Notes under the pieces: model-generated
What the model was told of the DNA's origin: nothing
Database searches by the model: none
Seen by the model: only the letters and a program-made list of their open reading frames with translations
Assembly: GCA_029948255.1 (NCBI GenBank)
Contig: JALIZF010001784.1
Coordinates: 558,001 to 622,000 of the forward strand
Reading direction: 5' to 3'
DNA length: 64,000 bases
From: Telmatactis stephensoni
Taxonomy: Eukaryota > Cnidaria > Anthozoa > Actiniaria > Isophelliidae
Made by a program: the position numbers and the translations under genes
Shown here: piece after piece, positions 33,070 through 45,904 of the stretch
Layout of the letters: each line of letters begins with the position of its first letter
How positions within the stretch are numbered: position 1 is the stretch's first letter

Positions 33070-36000
33070 TCATAACATTTGTTCTGCAGTTTTACTGTAC
33101 GTTGCATGAGTGTTTTCATGAATTTCAAGGTCTTTTCTTTGTTCAAACGACTTTCCACAGATTTGGCACACACATGGTTTTACAGTATCATGAATATTTT
33201 TTTCATGTTTTTTAAGCAGTTGTTTCAGTCGAAATGCCTTTCCACAGGTATCACATTTGAATGGCTTTGCAACAGTATATAAAGATTCATGGATTTTCAG
33301 AGGTGATCTTTGCTGAAATATGCTTCCACTTTTAGTTGTATGTATTCTTTCATGCACTCTGAGATTTCTTTTTAGTTTAAATGCCATTCCACAGGCATTA
33401 CATTCAAATGGTCTTGCATCAAATGGTCTATGCATTGATTCGTGGGTTTCAAGTTCTTTCTTTTTCAAAAATGCAATTCCACAGATGGTGCATTCATATG
33501 GAATCTTGGCATCATGTATCTTTTCATGCACTTTGAGGCCTCTTTTTAGCTTAAATGCCTTCCCACAGGTCTTACATTCAAATGGCTTTTTGTTAGTATG
33601 TGTTACTTCATGCATGTTGAGTGTGTATTTTAGTTTAAACGTCTTTCCACAAGTCTTACATTCAAATGGTCGTGCATCACTATGCAATGCTTCATGAGTT
33701 TGAAGATTTATTTTCGCCTTAAATGCCTTTCCACAGGTCTTACATTCAAATGGCTTTTTGTTAGTATGTAGTATTTCATGCTTGTTGAGATTTCCTTTTA
33801 GCTTAAATGCCTTTCCACAGGTCTTACATTCAAATGGTCTGGCATCACTATGCACTGATTTGTGGATATCAAGAATTGTTTTTCGCTTAAATATCTTTCC
33901 ACAAGTACTACATTTAAATGGTCTTACATCACTATGCACTGACTCATGGGTTTTAAGACTTGTTTTACGCTTAAATGTTTTGCAGCAGATTTTACATTCG
34001 AGCTTGTCGACGTCACTGTTAATTGATCCATACAATTCTTCATTTTGTGAACAAGTAAATGATTTCTTGGAGATAATTGCAGGTTGACCTTCAGCATTTG
34101 GGCAATTATTTACAATTGCATCACTTAGATTTCGAGCTTCTACATATGTATCTCCAGTAACGTCAGCCCTATCTTGGATTGTTTTTTCACCATCACATAC
34201 TTCATTACTTTGACTGTAAGCTCCTACATTGTAGCCACCAGTAACATGTGCCACATCTGCAATTATACTTGCAATATCACACATTTCATCACTTTGGCAA
34301 TGGGTTGCTACTTTGTTATCTCTAACCACATCTTGAATTGTACTCTCATCATCACACACTTCCTTACGTAGAGCGTGGACTTCATAACCTCCAGAGACAT
34401 GTACAATATCTGAGGGTTTGTGCTCACTTTGACTATGAGTTTTAACTTTATAATTCGCCGTAACTTCAGCCATATCTTGGATTTTACTCTCACTACATAG
34501 CAATTCACCATGACATTGTCCTGATGCAACATTGCGCATTTCTGGATAAGGGCTTTCCATAGGGTTTCCTCTTTCAATTCGTGTGTCTTGGTCATTCAAG
34601 TTATTATCAACATATGGGGATGTACATCCATTATAACATCCATAATCATCTGTTTGTGTTCCAATACAGGAAAGTTGTCGTCCATAAATAGGTGTTCCTT
34701 TTTCAAGGCCCTAGAAAATTTTTAAATTTGTACAAAAATTAAAGAAAATTTATATTCTATACACCAAACATGGGGGACAATGTGGGACAACCTGAGTCCA
34801 TGCAGTTTCATGAAATTGAGGCTACTCAGTCATCTACCAAGAAGAGTTTTCCCTTTGGTAGTTTTAGTTGGAATGCCATTGAAATCATGCTGATGGAAGA
34901 ACATATTCCTGGATCTCAGTAGTCTTTTTTGTAGAAAACCATCCATTCTCAAAACAGACAAACTTCATTTCTGGCAAAAATATAAAGGGGACTCTTCATT
35001 AAAAAGACTCAAAACAAAGGCACAGTCAAGTGGTGAGAGGCTCAACATTACATGTCAAACTGCATGGCTGTTGTCAAGATTAGAAATCAATTTTAGGAAC
35101 ATAGAATTGGTAAAGATACATATAAATTGATTAAGTGATAATTCCACGGTACAGCACACCATGAACCACTACAGAAGGCAAGTATCCAGTGTTAATATGC
35201 CTAAATTTAAAAAAAGGAAACACTTTTGCCACCTTTTCACATGTATAGCCTCTTTGAGCAACAGACAACACAATTACAGTGAAAGGCATAGATTTAAAGA
35301 AGTTTGATTCAAAGTAAAAAGTAAATTAAAAACACCACAAGCATCTAAACAGCAGTGAACTCTCTTGATCGACTCAATGAACAAATGACTGACTGGCTTT
35401 GATTTCATGAAACTTGGCCTAGACCAGCTGTGCTGTCAAACCGTTGTCAACATATTTTCAGTGGGTATATATTAATGTACAGTAGTTGTTGACTGAGTTT
35501 AAGGGCCAATGTGAAAATATTTGGCTCATTAGGTCATGTCTGCATGGACCTCTCTGTGCTCAGTCCATGCTGAATGATGAAGAGCCAAATATTTTCCCAT
35601 CAAGCCTGAGCTAACTCAGTCAATGAGCATTAATTTTTATCACACGATCCTTTATGTAATGATTGTATTTTCAATTTTTATTTTTATTAAAATATTATTT
35701 GATTGGCTACTTTGGCAAGAAATCCTTTTGCAGTTGACTGAGGAGCGAGCTTATACAATGCAAAGTTAAAGCCATTTTGATCCAGGAGGAGTGAGAGACA
35801 GAGATTTGCATTATTATTGGTGACACACTGCATGCATGAGTGTGTGCTACGTGTACAGTTGTATGGAGTCTCTTAGTCCTGGACCCCCCTTCTCTCCCTG
35901 GTGAGTATGGTAGACAGTAAGTACTCTTTCAGTGATACAGTGTGAGGGGTACTGGTGCAGATTTTGTATGAGTGTGAAAAACTACGGCACAGTTACGGCA

Positions 36001-37330
36001 CGACACGGACACCGCACGGAACAGGTCTCGCCTGCTGATTTCTTTACAAGAAGACATCAGCAGGCGAGGTTCCGTGCCATATCTATGTCGCACTGTAACC
36101 GTACCATAGTTTTTCACGCTCATACGAAATCTGCACTAAGTGGTGGATAGTGAATGGTTACCATAGTTATGACCTTATTGCCAGAGACAGGTGTGTCCCT
36201 CATGGTGGCTCTGCAGCACCCAAGCCCAACCTCATCACTGCTAATGAGTTTGAATTAAACTATACTGAACTACACAGATTTGAGGGAAGTCAAATGAATG
36301 AAGTACATACAATCATATAAGATTACTGCACAAATGATGCAAGCCAAACCTCTCACCCCAGGGGGGGACTCCTATATATAAGAGGATGGGGATGCTCGTC
36401 GGAAATCTTGAAAATGACCCCTAAAAGGTACCTGAGTGGGAGTGGCAACAATTCATTTCTACTCCTAAAAGGTACCAATTCAAAAACAATAATAAAGAAT
36501 TAAACTAATGAAACACTTTGTTATCGATGTGCTTTGAAGATGCAATGCAGATCATCAAAATCGTCCCTTTCATGCTTATTTTAGGTACTTTATTTACCCC
36601 AAAACAGTCCCTAAAAGGTACCAGCTATGCCTCTGGTAGTCCACTTAAGTCTGAGACACCCTAAAAGGTACCAGATTGCAGATTTTGACCCCTAAAAGGT
36701 CATTTGATCAAACTGGATGCATGCAATATTCCTGACCAATTATTTGGTGTATAGGTGATTCTAATTAATTATATGTGGGAGAAGGCAAGGTTTTGGGGTT
36801 CAAGGCCCGGGGGGGGGGGGGGACTCCAATCGTAAATGGATCCATGGGATGCTCGTCGTACCTTTTAGGGGTCAAAATCTGCAATCTGGTACCTAATAAC
36901 TATTGTTCTGGACTGTCTACCCTCTCATTCATGTGAAAGTGCTTTTGTGTTTCCATGTCAACACTAGGCTAGTACATCCAGAACAGGTCCAAATTCAATG
37001 CCATGGAATAACTATAGAAAACCCTACAAATGATATTCATGTAGACGATATTTTTGAAAGCGATGCAGAAACACATTATAGAAACCCAATAGGATTAATA
37101 TCATTAATATCATTTGGGGGGGTATTCTATAGTAATGTGCACAATGCCATATTTTAATTTTCATTGATACAGTATTTAGAAAGAAAGCCCTTGAGAGCAA
37201 TAATTATACTTACATTGGAATTGTCAGGCCATCTGTGTTCTGCAGTCACTTTGTTGTAATAAAACAACAGTTCTCCTGACTTACAAAAGAACTCCATCCA
37301 ATCTGTATCAAGAGTTGATGATGACTCCAT
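33070..37330 (-). CDS. WW-domain/C2H2 zinc-finger protein, paralogue 1
   Basis: Two exons, 37214-37330 and 33070-34710, join in phase 0 to 585 residues. Exon 1 is a 39-residue WW-like domain: W11 and W34 are 22 residues apart, with the FYYNKVT core aligning with YYYNHIT of typical WW domains, though the usual His is Lys. Exon 2 opens with a linker containing GTQTDDYGCYNG, then about five degenerate acidic repeats of 20-28 residues (for example EVCDGEKTIQDRADVTGD). The C-terminal half has ten C2H2 fingers (CKTCGKAFKLKGNLNKHEIL type) plus one degenerate finger that has lost its cysteines and last His (TTKSGSIFQQRSPLKIHESL). Linkers are HTNKKPF or HSDARPF rather than HTGEKPF. Such arrays bind DNA in the nucleus; WW domains bind proline-rich peptides. 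The roles of this combination are inferred. The 2.5-kb intron holds TIR elements. Confidence 0.88.
35945..36139. mobile_element. TTCGTATGA-family TIR element with long arms
   Basis: The ends GCAGATTTTGTATGAGTGTG and the inverted CACGCTCATACGAAATCTGC enclose CGGCAC-rich arms and a central palindrome (CTCGCCTGCTGAT / ATCAGCAGGCGAG). Related to 15599-15746, 51843-51977 and 62821-62966. Confidence 0.8.
36361..36890. mobile_element. CCCCTAAAAGGTACC element (copy 3)
   Basis: GGGGGGGACTCCTAT on the left and GGGGGGGGGACTCCAATCG near 36810 bracket a region with repeated CCTAAAAGGTACC. A further inverted piece GTACCTTTTAGGGGTCAAAA follows near 36860, so two copies may be nested. Confidence 0.55.
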
Positions 37331-38242
37331 GGTTTTCTGGATAAAATAAAATAAATAATTACAATGAATATTAAATTTGTCAGATCAGTTATTTAGATAT
37401 TGAAGTAAAAATGAGATTGAATCAATGAATTATATATTTTCAATGATATTATATGATGATCTTTAGAAACACTTCCCTACTCAAAATTTGGACATTTCGG
37501 TAATGCTATGTTTAATTTAAGTTCCTGAATTTCATGAATTCACTTATAAGTTTAAATGCTATCACTTCTTTGCATATTGCATGTATTCTTCTACAAAATG
37601 AAATCTAATATATTAAATTAAACTTTCTCAACTCATAGACCAACCATCTCAGGGTTAGAATGTGTCCCTTAGGAGAGGGGGATCACAAAACCACACAATG
37701 TAATGCAATATGCACTGTGCAAAAGATGGACTATGATCACCCTTGCCTCTGAATGCATGCTAAATCCAGTGTTTTATGTTTGTGGAAGTATCTGGCATCA
37801 AGATCATCAACTGTTTAGTGATGTTTTTGGGGGGAAGGCATACATGTTCTTTTATGAGTCTTTCTGTGAAGTGAGACCATAAGTTTCTTTATAGTCTTGA
37901 AACTATTTATCAATAAGTAGCTAATTTAATTTATTAACTTCGCCATACAAAAAACAATACAATGACATATAATACATGAATTGTGTATTGTTTTGCAGTA
38001 CTAAACTCCATAAACCCTTTGCATCTAGCTACTAGTAATATACAGACCCTTCACTCCACCTCGCTTTGGCCCAGTAATTAACCATGCCATTGTTTAGCTA
38101 TGCCGAAGTAAGGTGAGAGGTGTATCTGCATATGGTAAGCAGTATATATTATGGAAAGGGTAACTACATTTTGTAGTTTGAGAGCAAAAATACAATAAAC
38201 TGTTGTAAGCTTACATCTAGATTATGAAAAATCAAAATAAAT

Positions 38243-38278
<36 letters not shown>

Positions 38279-39326
38279 ATAAAACCGTTGCAGTACCACA
38301 ACTAGTAGAGACTAGTGGAAAACAGACTGAGAATGTTTATCAGCACTTTTAAGTTATATGCAGGCTCATGCAAGTCCATTCAATTCGACAACGGAGTACT
38401 TAGATTTTCAATTGGAGGTGGTTTGCTTCTGCATCTGGAATTTCGTTTCTTTCAAGTGCCTTCATTTTGGCAGCCGTTAAATTATTTGCCACACGTCATA
38501 TTTCATGGAAATACATTCATCAAACGAACAACGATTTCGTGACATTTCTCGTGGGGAATATGATGACGTTATCAAAAAGCTAATATCAGAACTATTCATC
38601 ACACGAAACTGTTTCCTAGATATTTTATTTATATCATTAAGAAAAGTCTTCACACAAAAAACTGAGTTCTTTCGATGGATGGTTTTTTTTTTTTGTTTTT
38701 TTTTTTTGCGAGTCAATTTCTGTCACGCAACACTGTCACGTATATCGTAAAGACGCAGAATTATACTTAGGAAAATGTGATTCAAATCGTATGACTTTAA
38801 CTTTGTAAGTGGTAAATAAATTTGTTTTGGTGAATATTTGCATAGAAAACACGAATTATAGCGATATTAACGCTATTTACAAAGGTTGACGGCACCAAGA
38901 TGGCGGACCCGCATGCATGCCCACCAAACAATGAAGATATTTGATCGATATTTGATCTCGTTATCAAAATATTCTTATGACTAAAAATTTCGTATAGATA
39001 CAAACTTTCAACTGATTTTATTGATGCAAGACATTTTATTCAAAAATATTCTATATTGAGCCCGAAAAATGTTATGATGAATCTTTCTTTATAGCTCGAT
39101 CATTAATATCCTGCAGTTGTTGACAAGCAAATTGCCTCGCAGCATTGCACTTTATAATTCTTCTATTAGTAATGAGCTTGTACATAAAGAAAGCACTCTT
39201 TACAGGGTTATACAGCAACAATTATTATGGATTAATTTACCTTTCTATAGAATTCCTAAACTCTCAAGATGGTCCTCTAGTAGACAGGTAACAACTCCAT
39301 GTAAGGACGATGGTGTAACACACATG
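37331..39326. other. Upstream flank of WW/zinc-finger paralogue 1, no gene seen
   Basis: AT-rich sequence with a (GAT)n run at 38246-38278, and a C/T-poor T run at 38680-38710. Short ORFs on both strands around 38477-38750 overlap each other and show no domain. Confidence 0.55.
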
Positions 39327-40385
39327 GTAGGTGTTGTAGTACTTGTAGTAGGTGTAGTATCCGTAATTAGTGTAGTAGCTGTAGTACCTGTAGTACGTGT
39401 ATCTATAGTAGCGTCTATAGTAGCACCTGGGCCCAGTTGTACGAAGGTTGGATAAAGTTATCCACCGGATAAGAATTACCCACTGTATAGATTTTGTATA
39501 GATTTTATCCGCTGGATAAGGATTTATCCGCTGGATAGCGCTATTCACCCTTCGTACAACCGGCCACTGTAGTAGAAGTAGTGCCTGTAGTAAGTGTAGT
39601 ATCTGTAGCACCTGTAGTAGGTGTAGTAGACCTAGTACAGTACTTCTCATAACATAGGCTGTGTAAACGTAGTAGGTGTAGTATTTGTAGTAAGTGTAGT
39701 GGTTGTAGTTGGTGTAGTACCACTAGTAGATGTTGTAATACTTGTAGTAGGTGTAGTTTCTGTAGTTCGTGTAGTACTTGTAGTATTTGTAGTACGTATA
39801 GTACCTGTAGCACCTGTTGTAGGAAGGCTGTGTACACGTAGTAGGTGTAGTATTTGTAGTAGGTGTAGTGGTTGTAGTTGGTGTAGCACACATGGTAAGC
39901 GTAGTAGCAGTAGTATCTGTAGTACCTATAGTTAGAGTAGTACCAGTAGTAAGTGTAGCTGTAGTCAGTGTAGTACATGTGGTACCTGTAGTCAATGTAG
40001 TATCTGTAGTAGGGTGTAGTAGGTGTAGTATATGTAGTATATATATGCAGCACCTGTAGGAGAAGGAGTATCTGCATTGCGGTTTCATTAGTAGGTGTAG
40101 TACATGTAGTAATTGTAGTCAGTTTAGTATCTGTAGTCAGTGTAGTGTAGCACCTGTTGTATGGTGTAGTATTTATAGTATCTGTAGTGCCTGTAGTAGA
40201 TGTTATACCTGTAGTGTAGTTCCAGTAGTAAGTGTAGTACATGTAGCACCTGTAGTCAGTGTAGTATCTGTAGAACCTGTTGTAGGGTGTAGTATTTATA
40301 GTAGTACCTGTAGTAGGTGTTATTACCTGTAGTATATAGTACAAGTAGTAGGTGTAGTACATGTAGTACCTATATATGTAGTATG
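39327..40385 (+). repeat. Degenerate 9-bp minisatellite (GTAGTANNT)n, about 1 kb
   Basis: The plus strand repeats a nine-base unit GTAGTA plus three bases, usually ending in T (GTAGTACCT, GTAGTAGGT, GTAGTATCT, GTAGCACCT). Because the unit is three codons long, every frame stays largely open: plus-strand frames give V-V-x patterns, minus-strand frames Tyr/Thr-rich ones, including a 273-residue ORF. These are not genes. The array is split by a TIR element at 39430-39566. Confidence 0.9.
39430..39566. mobile_element. TIR element nested in the 9-bp minisatellite
   Basis: The ends GGCCCAGTTGTACGAAGG and CCTTCGTACAACCGGCC (inverted) enclose repeated GGATAA and TTATCC words. Minisatellite sequence resumes immediately on both sides, so it inserted into the existing array. 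Confidence 0.8.
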
Positions 40386-40439
40386 TGGCAACTCTTCTTA
40401 TCTATGTAAGTTGAATTCTTTCATTAGAAAGACTCGATT

Positions 40440-40830
40440 CATTTATAGTTCAACTATAGGAGACGGAGACTCTGCGCGCGCCATTATAAAATTAACAAAT
40501 TGAAGATGGTTTTGAGTTGTCTGTTCTCTTATTGACACACTCTTGATGTCATAAAATGTTCAAAACTCAAGTGGAATCACCAGCGCAGCGAGTGGTTTCA
40601 CTGCAAAGTTTTGAACATTTTATGGCGTCAAGAGTGTGTCAATAAGAGGACAGACAATGAAAAACCATCTTCAATTCGTTTTTTACAACAATTATTTGAG
40701 ATAAAAGTTAAAAAATCCTTTTCAAACGGGGCAACAGAACGAGCGCGCGCGCTGAAACGCGTCAGCGGTGTGTCTGTCCTCTTATTGACACACTCTAATC
40801 AACCAATCAGATCGCGAGATTAGTATCAAG
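40440..40830. repeat. Long palindrome, about 150-190-bp arms
   Basis: AAGATGGTTTT and TCTTATTGACACACTC on the left pair with GAGTGTGTCAATAAGA and AAAACCATCTT on the right around a centre near 40590. The outer parts include GCGCGCGC. Further TTATTGACACACTC near 40780 suggests a second, shorter arm. Confidence 0.75.
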
Positions 40831-43800
40831 TGTTGTAAAAAATATAATGTGTGCTCCCGCCACATATGGGCTATTTTTACGTCTCTCCTTCAGTTACTTC
40901 GAGAACGAAGACTTTGCTTAATGTATAAAATCATTAACATGTACATAGCAAGGGGAATTCCAGGGGACGTGAATTAACAACTTCCCCTCCCCTCTTCTCC
41001 CCAATCCCCTCCCCCTCCCTTCTAGTTTCTCCTTGCAATCACTTGAAATCGTACGTGCAAGAAAAAGTAAAACTCGTTTAACAAGTTCTTACGTGCGGTT
41101 TTGCTACAAAATAATATTTCTATTAAGAATTTGAATAAGAAAAACTTACAGACATATGCTTTAAAAGCTCGTGTCTTTGGCGTTGTCACGGGTTCTTTAT
41201 CAGTACTGGATTCCCTACTAGCAGAGACTCAGCAGATTAGGGTTAGGGTTTCACGAGATTTTCTTGTCCTCTTGCCCAACTAGACTTGAATATACAAGTG
41301 ATGAAACCCTTAGTGATAAAGTTTATTAAATCTCTAAGTGTACAACTTTCAGTTGAGTTAAGATATTTGTAAACGAGATACTTAACTTTGCTGACATTTC
41401 AAATCTTCGCGGCCCTTTGTCTGGATAATCATCGAGATCTGCTTTAGGGCTACTCTTAAATAGCAAATGTGATTACCAGTTGCAACCCTTCATCCAGCAC
41501 GTACAAAATAAAGATCCATACTAAAATACAGCATAACGTCTTCAAGTTACAAAGGAGCTCGATGGACCTAAAATGCATATTGTTAACGCAACTTTGTTGA
41601 TCTTTCTTCAAAATACTCGCTTTTGATTGGTTCCTCTATGTCCCAAAGGATTTGGGACAAACATATTAGCACCATAATGAAACTTCGCCGAATAGACTAC
41701 CCCAATTAGACATTAAATTTATTAAGTGTCTAGGTAGCGCAGCGGTCTCAGGTGATATCTAAAGGTATGGATTAGGGTCCGGATATCGTCTCCCTCCCTG
41801 GCCTTCGGGCCAAGACAACTGTTTTATGTAGCACCGGGATAGCGTGGATGGGGCCGAAATCTTCATCCGTAACGTAAGTCGATTCGATGTCTCAGCTTCC
41901 TTGAATGTCTCGGGAGAATCGTCCCAAAATGTAATTTTTCTTTTTTTCTTTTTCAGTTAAATAATCATTTCTACTTTGTGTGCGGGGGGTGCATATCTAA
42001 TAGGTTCGAGTCGTGTCGGGGGCGAATCCTTTTTCCTTTTTCTTTTTTTCACTCTTTTTCTATAACTTTGTCTTTTTTTACCTGAATATCCTGACTACTT
42101 ATTGTCTTGCTACAGATAATTGTTTTGGATCGTTCAGAAATTATTGAGATTCATTAATATTCATTATTATTGATATATGGATATCGTTTAATTTCTCTAT
42201 TATTATTTCTTAAATGTGCGATCGAATATCATGCGTTCTTTATGCGTTTTGCAATTGCCCCGCTAAGCAATATAATTGCCAAGTTAATCAAGACATACTA
42301 TTTTTTAAAGTTAAATTCAAGCATCCACCTGGTAAACAGTCGCACGAAACTCCTGGCTATACTCCCCTGATAGACCTGGATTCCCCTCACTCTTTTTGGG
42401 AACTTTTACGGAAACAGAACTTAGGGTAATGGCCACTCAAAATGTAATAATAACTCAAATAAAGGGTTTGGTTGGGAGGAGTGAGAATGCGAACGCGCTT
42501 GCGCAAAGGCCGGCAGGCAAAGAGAGAGAAAAAGCCTCTATAGGTCGAATATATGGATCTGTTTTGTTTTGAATTTCTTTACTCTTCTTCTTTGGCCATA
42601 ATCCCTCCGATAGAGTAACGCGTCTTCCATTTCAGTAAAACGCTACATTTCGACAATATAAAAGGTTAAGATAAAGCATAATATTTAGGGTCGGTAGTTT
42701 CTTCAGCGAGCTAGTTAAGCTGGTTACGTTTCCCAGGAAGCCGGGGTAGGAAACGGCAAGAAGAGTATAGTCCTTTAGCTCAAAAGTTCAACCAAGCGTT
42801 GTTTGAAAATTAATGTTCAATCAGTCATTTTCTTTGAATATTAGTACATTTTATATTGCTTTTATCCGACCATGAAGCTCAGTTTGTAAATTAAACGATC
42901 GATAACTAGAAAGATGGAGAGTCAGTTTTGTTTGTTTTTAGGTTTTGGTTTCTTTACTGAAAGTGAAAGTGAAGTTTGTGGAATTCATTCGTCAGAAAAC
43001 CATGTCTTTGCCGGTGAAAACCATTCATTTTCATCTTTGGAAAGGGATCTCCGTGCCAATCAATCATATATATTATCCTGGATAATCAGCGAAAAAGGAT
43101 ATAAATTCCTTAACCGTCCGAGGTTTTGCCCTTCTCATAAACCATACGTCATGTTGGTTTTCTTGTTCATAGTTCTTCAACCCGTAAAAAGGCAAAGTTC
43201 ATGTCTTTTGTTCGTCACAAAAACGTGGAGCCCTTAGGAGCTCTTTCCATAAATTAACATCCAAATTTCTTCTTCTTTAACTGAGTAATATAAGGGTATT
43301 TTTCCTATATATTCAATTTTGAAGTGGACTTTTACTTAATTATTTTGTTGGGTACTGATTTGTCACACTGTTCCGGCATTAGTCTACAAACGGTGATATA
43401 ACCGATAATTCAAAACTGCGACAAAAAAAAAATCAACAAAAACAGATCACGATGTTTTAAAGTTCTCTGAGGGAGCATTCATTTTTTAGGAGGGGGGTGG
43501 GCCGGAGGAATTGCAGGAATCAAATACAAGAAAATGCAAGCCCCCACGGTAAGGAATTGAACTATATTAATGACCCACCCCACTTCCAAATATGAAAATA
43601 GGGTCCCTTGACCTGGTTTAACTTTCAGAAAAACATGACCCACCCCCTTTCATAGAGTAAATTTCTTTTGGCCCACCCCTCAATTCCTCCGGCCCACTCC
43701 CCCTCCTAAAAAATGAATGCTGCCTGAAATGTAAAACACGTTAGAGAACGTTTTCTTATATCAAGCTTTTCTTGTCTATTATTCACCAAAAACCTTTAAA

Positions 43801-44080
43801 AAAACAACTTCAAAAAACCAAATCAGCTATTCCAATATATTTACTTCCGGTCACTACCGGTAATTTATGCGCAAAGCTTCATGGGAAGATCTGCCAATCC
43901 TCCTTGCATTTGGTGCCTCGCTCCTTGGTATGTATGTATATGTACGTACGATGTACGGACGGACGTGTGTCCATGAAAAATCAACTCGATGGGTTACCAG
44001 TTTTCTTATAGAGATGGTCCTCCGCGCAGGAGCTCCGCTAATAACTCGCTTAATACTGATCCGTATGGCATGAAAATTCA
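40831..44080. other. Intergenic, no gene supported
   Basis: I see no coding exon with family features. A plus-strand ORF (42914-43237, MESQFCLFLGFGFF) has an ATG but no recognisable domain and is not called. One clear TIR element lies at 43471-43724. Confidence 0.5.
43471..43724. mobile_element. TIR element, about 250 bp
   Basis: GGGAGCATTCATTTTTTAGG at the left is matched by CCTAAAAAATGAATGCTGCC at the right, followed inward by GGCCGGAGGAATTG and CAATTCCTCCGGCC. The inverted ends are over 40 bp long. The interior contains GACCCACCCC words. Confidence 0.85.
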
Positions 44081-44084
44081 CAGG

Positions 44085-44195
44085 GGTAAAAAAAAAAAAA
44101 ACCGAAAAAAAAAACCCGAAAAAAAAACAAAAAACAAAAACAAAAACAAAAACAAAAACAAAAACAAAAAACAAAACAAAAACAAAACAAAAAAA
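44085..44195 (+). repeat. (AAAAAC)n low-complexity tract
   Basis: About 110 bases of A runs broken by single C. Lys/Asn ORFs on one strand and Phe/Val ORFs on the other are artefacts. Confidence 0.9.
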
Positions 44196-44669
44196 AGCCC
44201 ACACACACATAAGGCACAATTCAGAACATTTATTTGCCTTGAAGTTTATTTTTTGATCTCACCCATAATTGGCCCTCCAAAAGCGCACCTATATCACCTA
44301 TAAAATCCAGTCAACGTTTGAATTTATCATTCTGGAAAGAACATTGTTAGAACTTTACAAAACCACTGGATATGTCAGTAGTGTCAGTAAGAATCCTCTA
44401 TCATAGCATGGCAGTGTAAAACTATTAAGCCCAACGTTTACGTAAAAATCCCCCTACAACTAGTAAGCTTTTACACACACTGATGCCCAGGGCCAGGTTA
44501 AACCTACAGTACAAGGCATGGTTCAATGAGGTCTTCACTGTCTTAAAACTACTCTATAAAGCAATGCACAGTCATTAATTATCGACAATCATTGTTGCCA
44601 ACCATTGTTTTCCTACAAGTTGCTATCTTGTTTCTTGCACAATTTTAAGTAAAAGCCCAGTAATACGAG

Positions 44670-44935
44670 CAACAGAATCATGCCACTTGTCGCGCAACAT
44701 TGTTCGCTGCAAGTTGTTGAGCGATGTTGCTCGTATTACCGCCCCGCGCGCAGCTTGTCACGCAACAAAAAATCGATGTTGCAGGTTGCGGCTACTTGTT
44801 GCAAAAAGTGGTTCTATTTTGTGGAACAAATTATTTTTTTGTTTGTTACGTGATAAGTTGCGCGCGGGGCGGAAATACGAGCAACAATGTTGCGGGACAA
44901 GTTGCATGATTTTGTTGCCCGTATAACCGCACCTT
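44670..44935. repeat. TIR-like element with ACGAGCAACA words (empty site for the copy-B LINE)
   Basis: ATACGAGCAACA and TGTTGCTCGTAT words recur in both orientations with GCGCGCGGGGCGG and CCGCCCCGCGCGC. The corresponding element in copy B (56020-57600) is split at GTATT by a retrotransposon. Confidence 0.7.
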
Positions 44936-44999
44936 AATATAAAATTCTTATAAACCTCAACATTAGAACAGTAACAAAATTATAATAAACACAATAAAT

Positions 45000-45440
45000 G
45001 TACGTTTATGAATGGAATTGTCACTCGGAAAGATATTAGAATTGTAATATATGCTTCGTCGTGTGAAATAAAACTCGGAAAAATATGTGGTTTGAACCTA
45101 CGACTTTCGGATTTCCGGTCCCACGCTCAACAACTGAGCTATTTGAAGGCTCTAGTGGCGAGCAGATCGTATCGAAGTTCGTTAATAAGCGCGCGCGGGT
45201 TCGATAACCTGAGCGGAATGATTCGTACAGAAACTCTGCAGAACTACAATAAATGTAAGTTTATGAATGGAATCGTCATTGGAAAAGATATCCATTCATA
45301 AACTTACATTTATTGTAGTTCTGCAGACTTTCTGTACGAATCATTCCGAACGGGTTATCGGACAACGTCCGTCCCGCACCACGTTCAAACCACGCTGAAG
45401 GGCTCCGAGTTTTATTTCACACTCGACGAAGCATATATTA
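45000..45440. repeat. Inverted repeat containing a tRNA-like minus-strand segment
   Basis: AATAAATGTAAGTTTATGAATGG near 45250 is inverted at 45290-45317, and outer ATATGCTTCGTCG / CGACGAAGCATATA words also pair. On the minus strand AGCTCAGTTGTTGAGCG and GTCGTAGGTTCAAACC resemble A and B boxes near 45080-45160. Copy B has the matching tRNA-like pieces at 57760-57830 and 58045-58115. Confidence 0.65.
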
Positions 45441-45904
45441 TAATACAATGTTCATAACTTCAGTCATTGTTTACAATTCTTCAACAATAAAAATAAAATA
45501 AAATTCTTCAACAATAAACATTGTCATTTTCAAAACCGTTTGAGGCACATGCGGAATTATCAATATGCATCATCATATTACTGGTACTAATCAATAACGA
45601 ATTGTGAAACAGCATTTTCGTTTTGATTTACCAAGTATTTCTACTACGTTTTGTGGGAATGCTACATGTGCAATTCGGCCAGAGAAATGTCGTCAACAAT
45701 ACGACAAAGTCTGAAGAAGCTTTCCTGTAATGTTGGAGATTGCACAAGCTCATGAAGTCTGATTTTTCCATTTGTAAAGTATTTACAACAAGTTTTCAGA
45801 AACAAAACACAGAAATACAGGGATACTTTGAGCTGTTTTTTCAAAGCAACACGTCAATTTTGTTTTATGAATTTCTTGAAGGATATTTTTCCGCCATCTT
45901 TGAT

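Larger units (their letters stand above)
34711..37213 (-). other. Single intron of WW/zinc-finger paralogue 1
   Basis: The donor is AAT|GTAAGTA at 37213 and the acceptor TTTTCTAG at 34711 (minus strand). It contains the TIR elements at 35945-36139 and 36361-36890. The rest is non-coding as far as I can see. Confidence 0.75.

Noticed and set aside
39541..40362. 273-codon minus-strand ORF rich in Tyr and Thr
   Set aside because: It follows the 9-bp minisatellite and crosses a TIR element; other frames are open too, so it is a by-product of the repeat period.
42914..43237. 107-codon plus-strand ORF beginning MESQFCLF
   Set aside because: It has an ATG and a hydrophobic end, but no domain, no partner exons and no codon pattern that sets it apart.
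45075..45165. tRNA-like minus-strand segment, with relatives at 57760-57830 and 58045-58115
   Set aside because: The A and B boxes are recognisable, but the loop lacks U33 and the units sit in inverted repeats, so they are treated as tRNA-derived repeats rather than genes.
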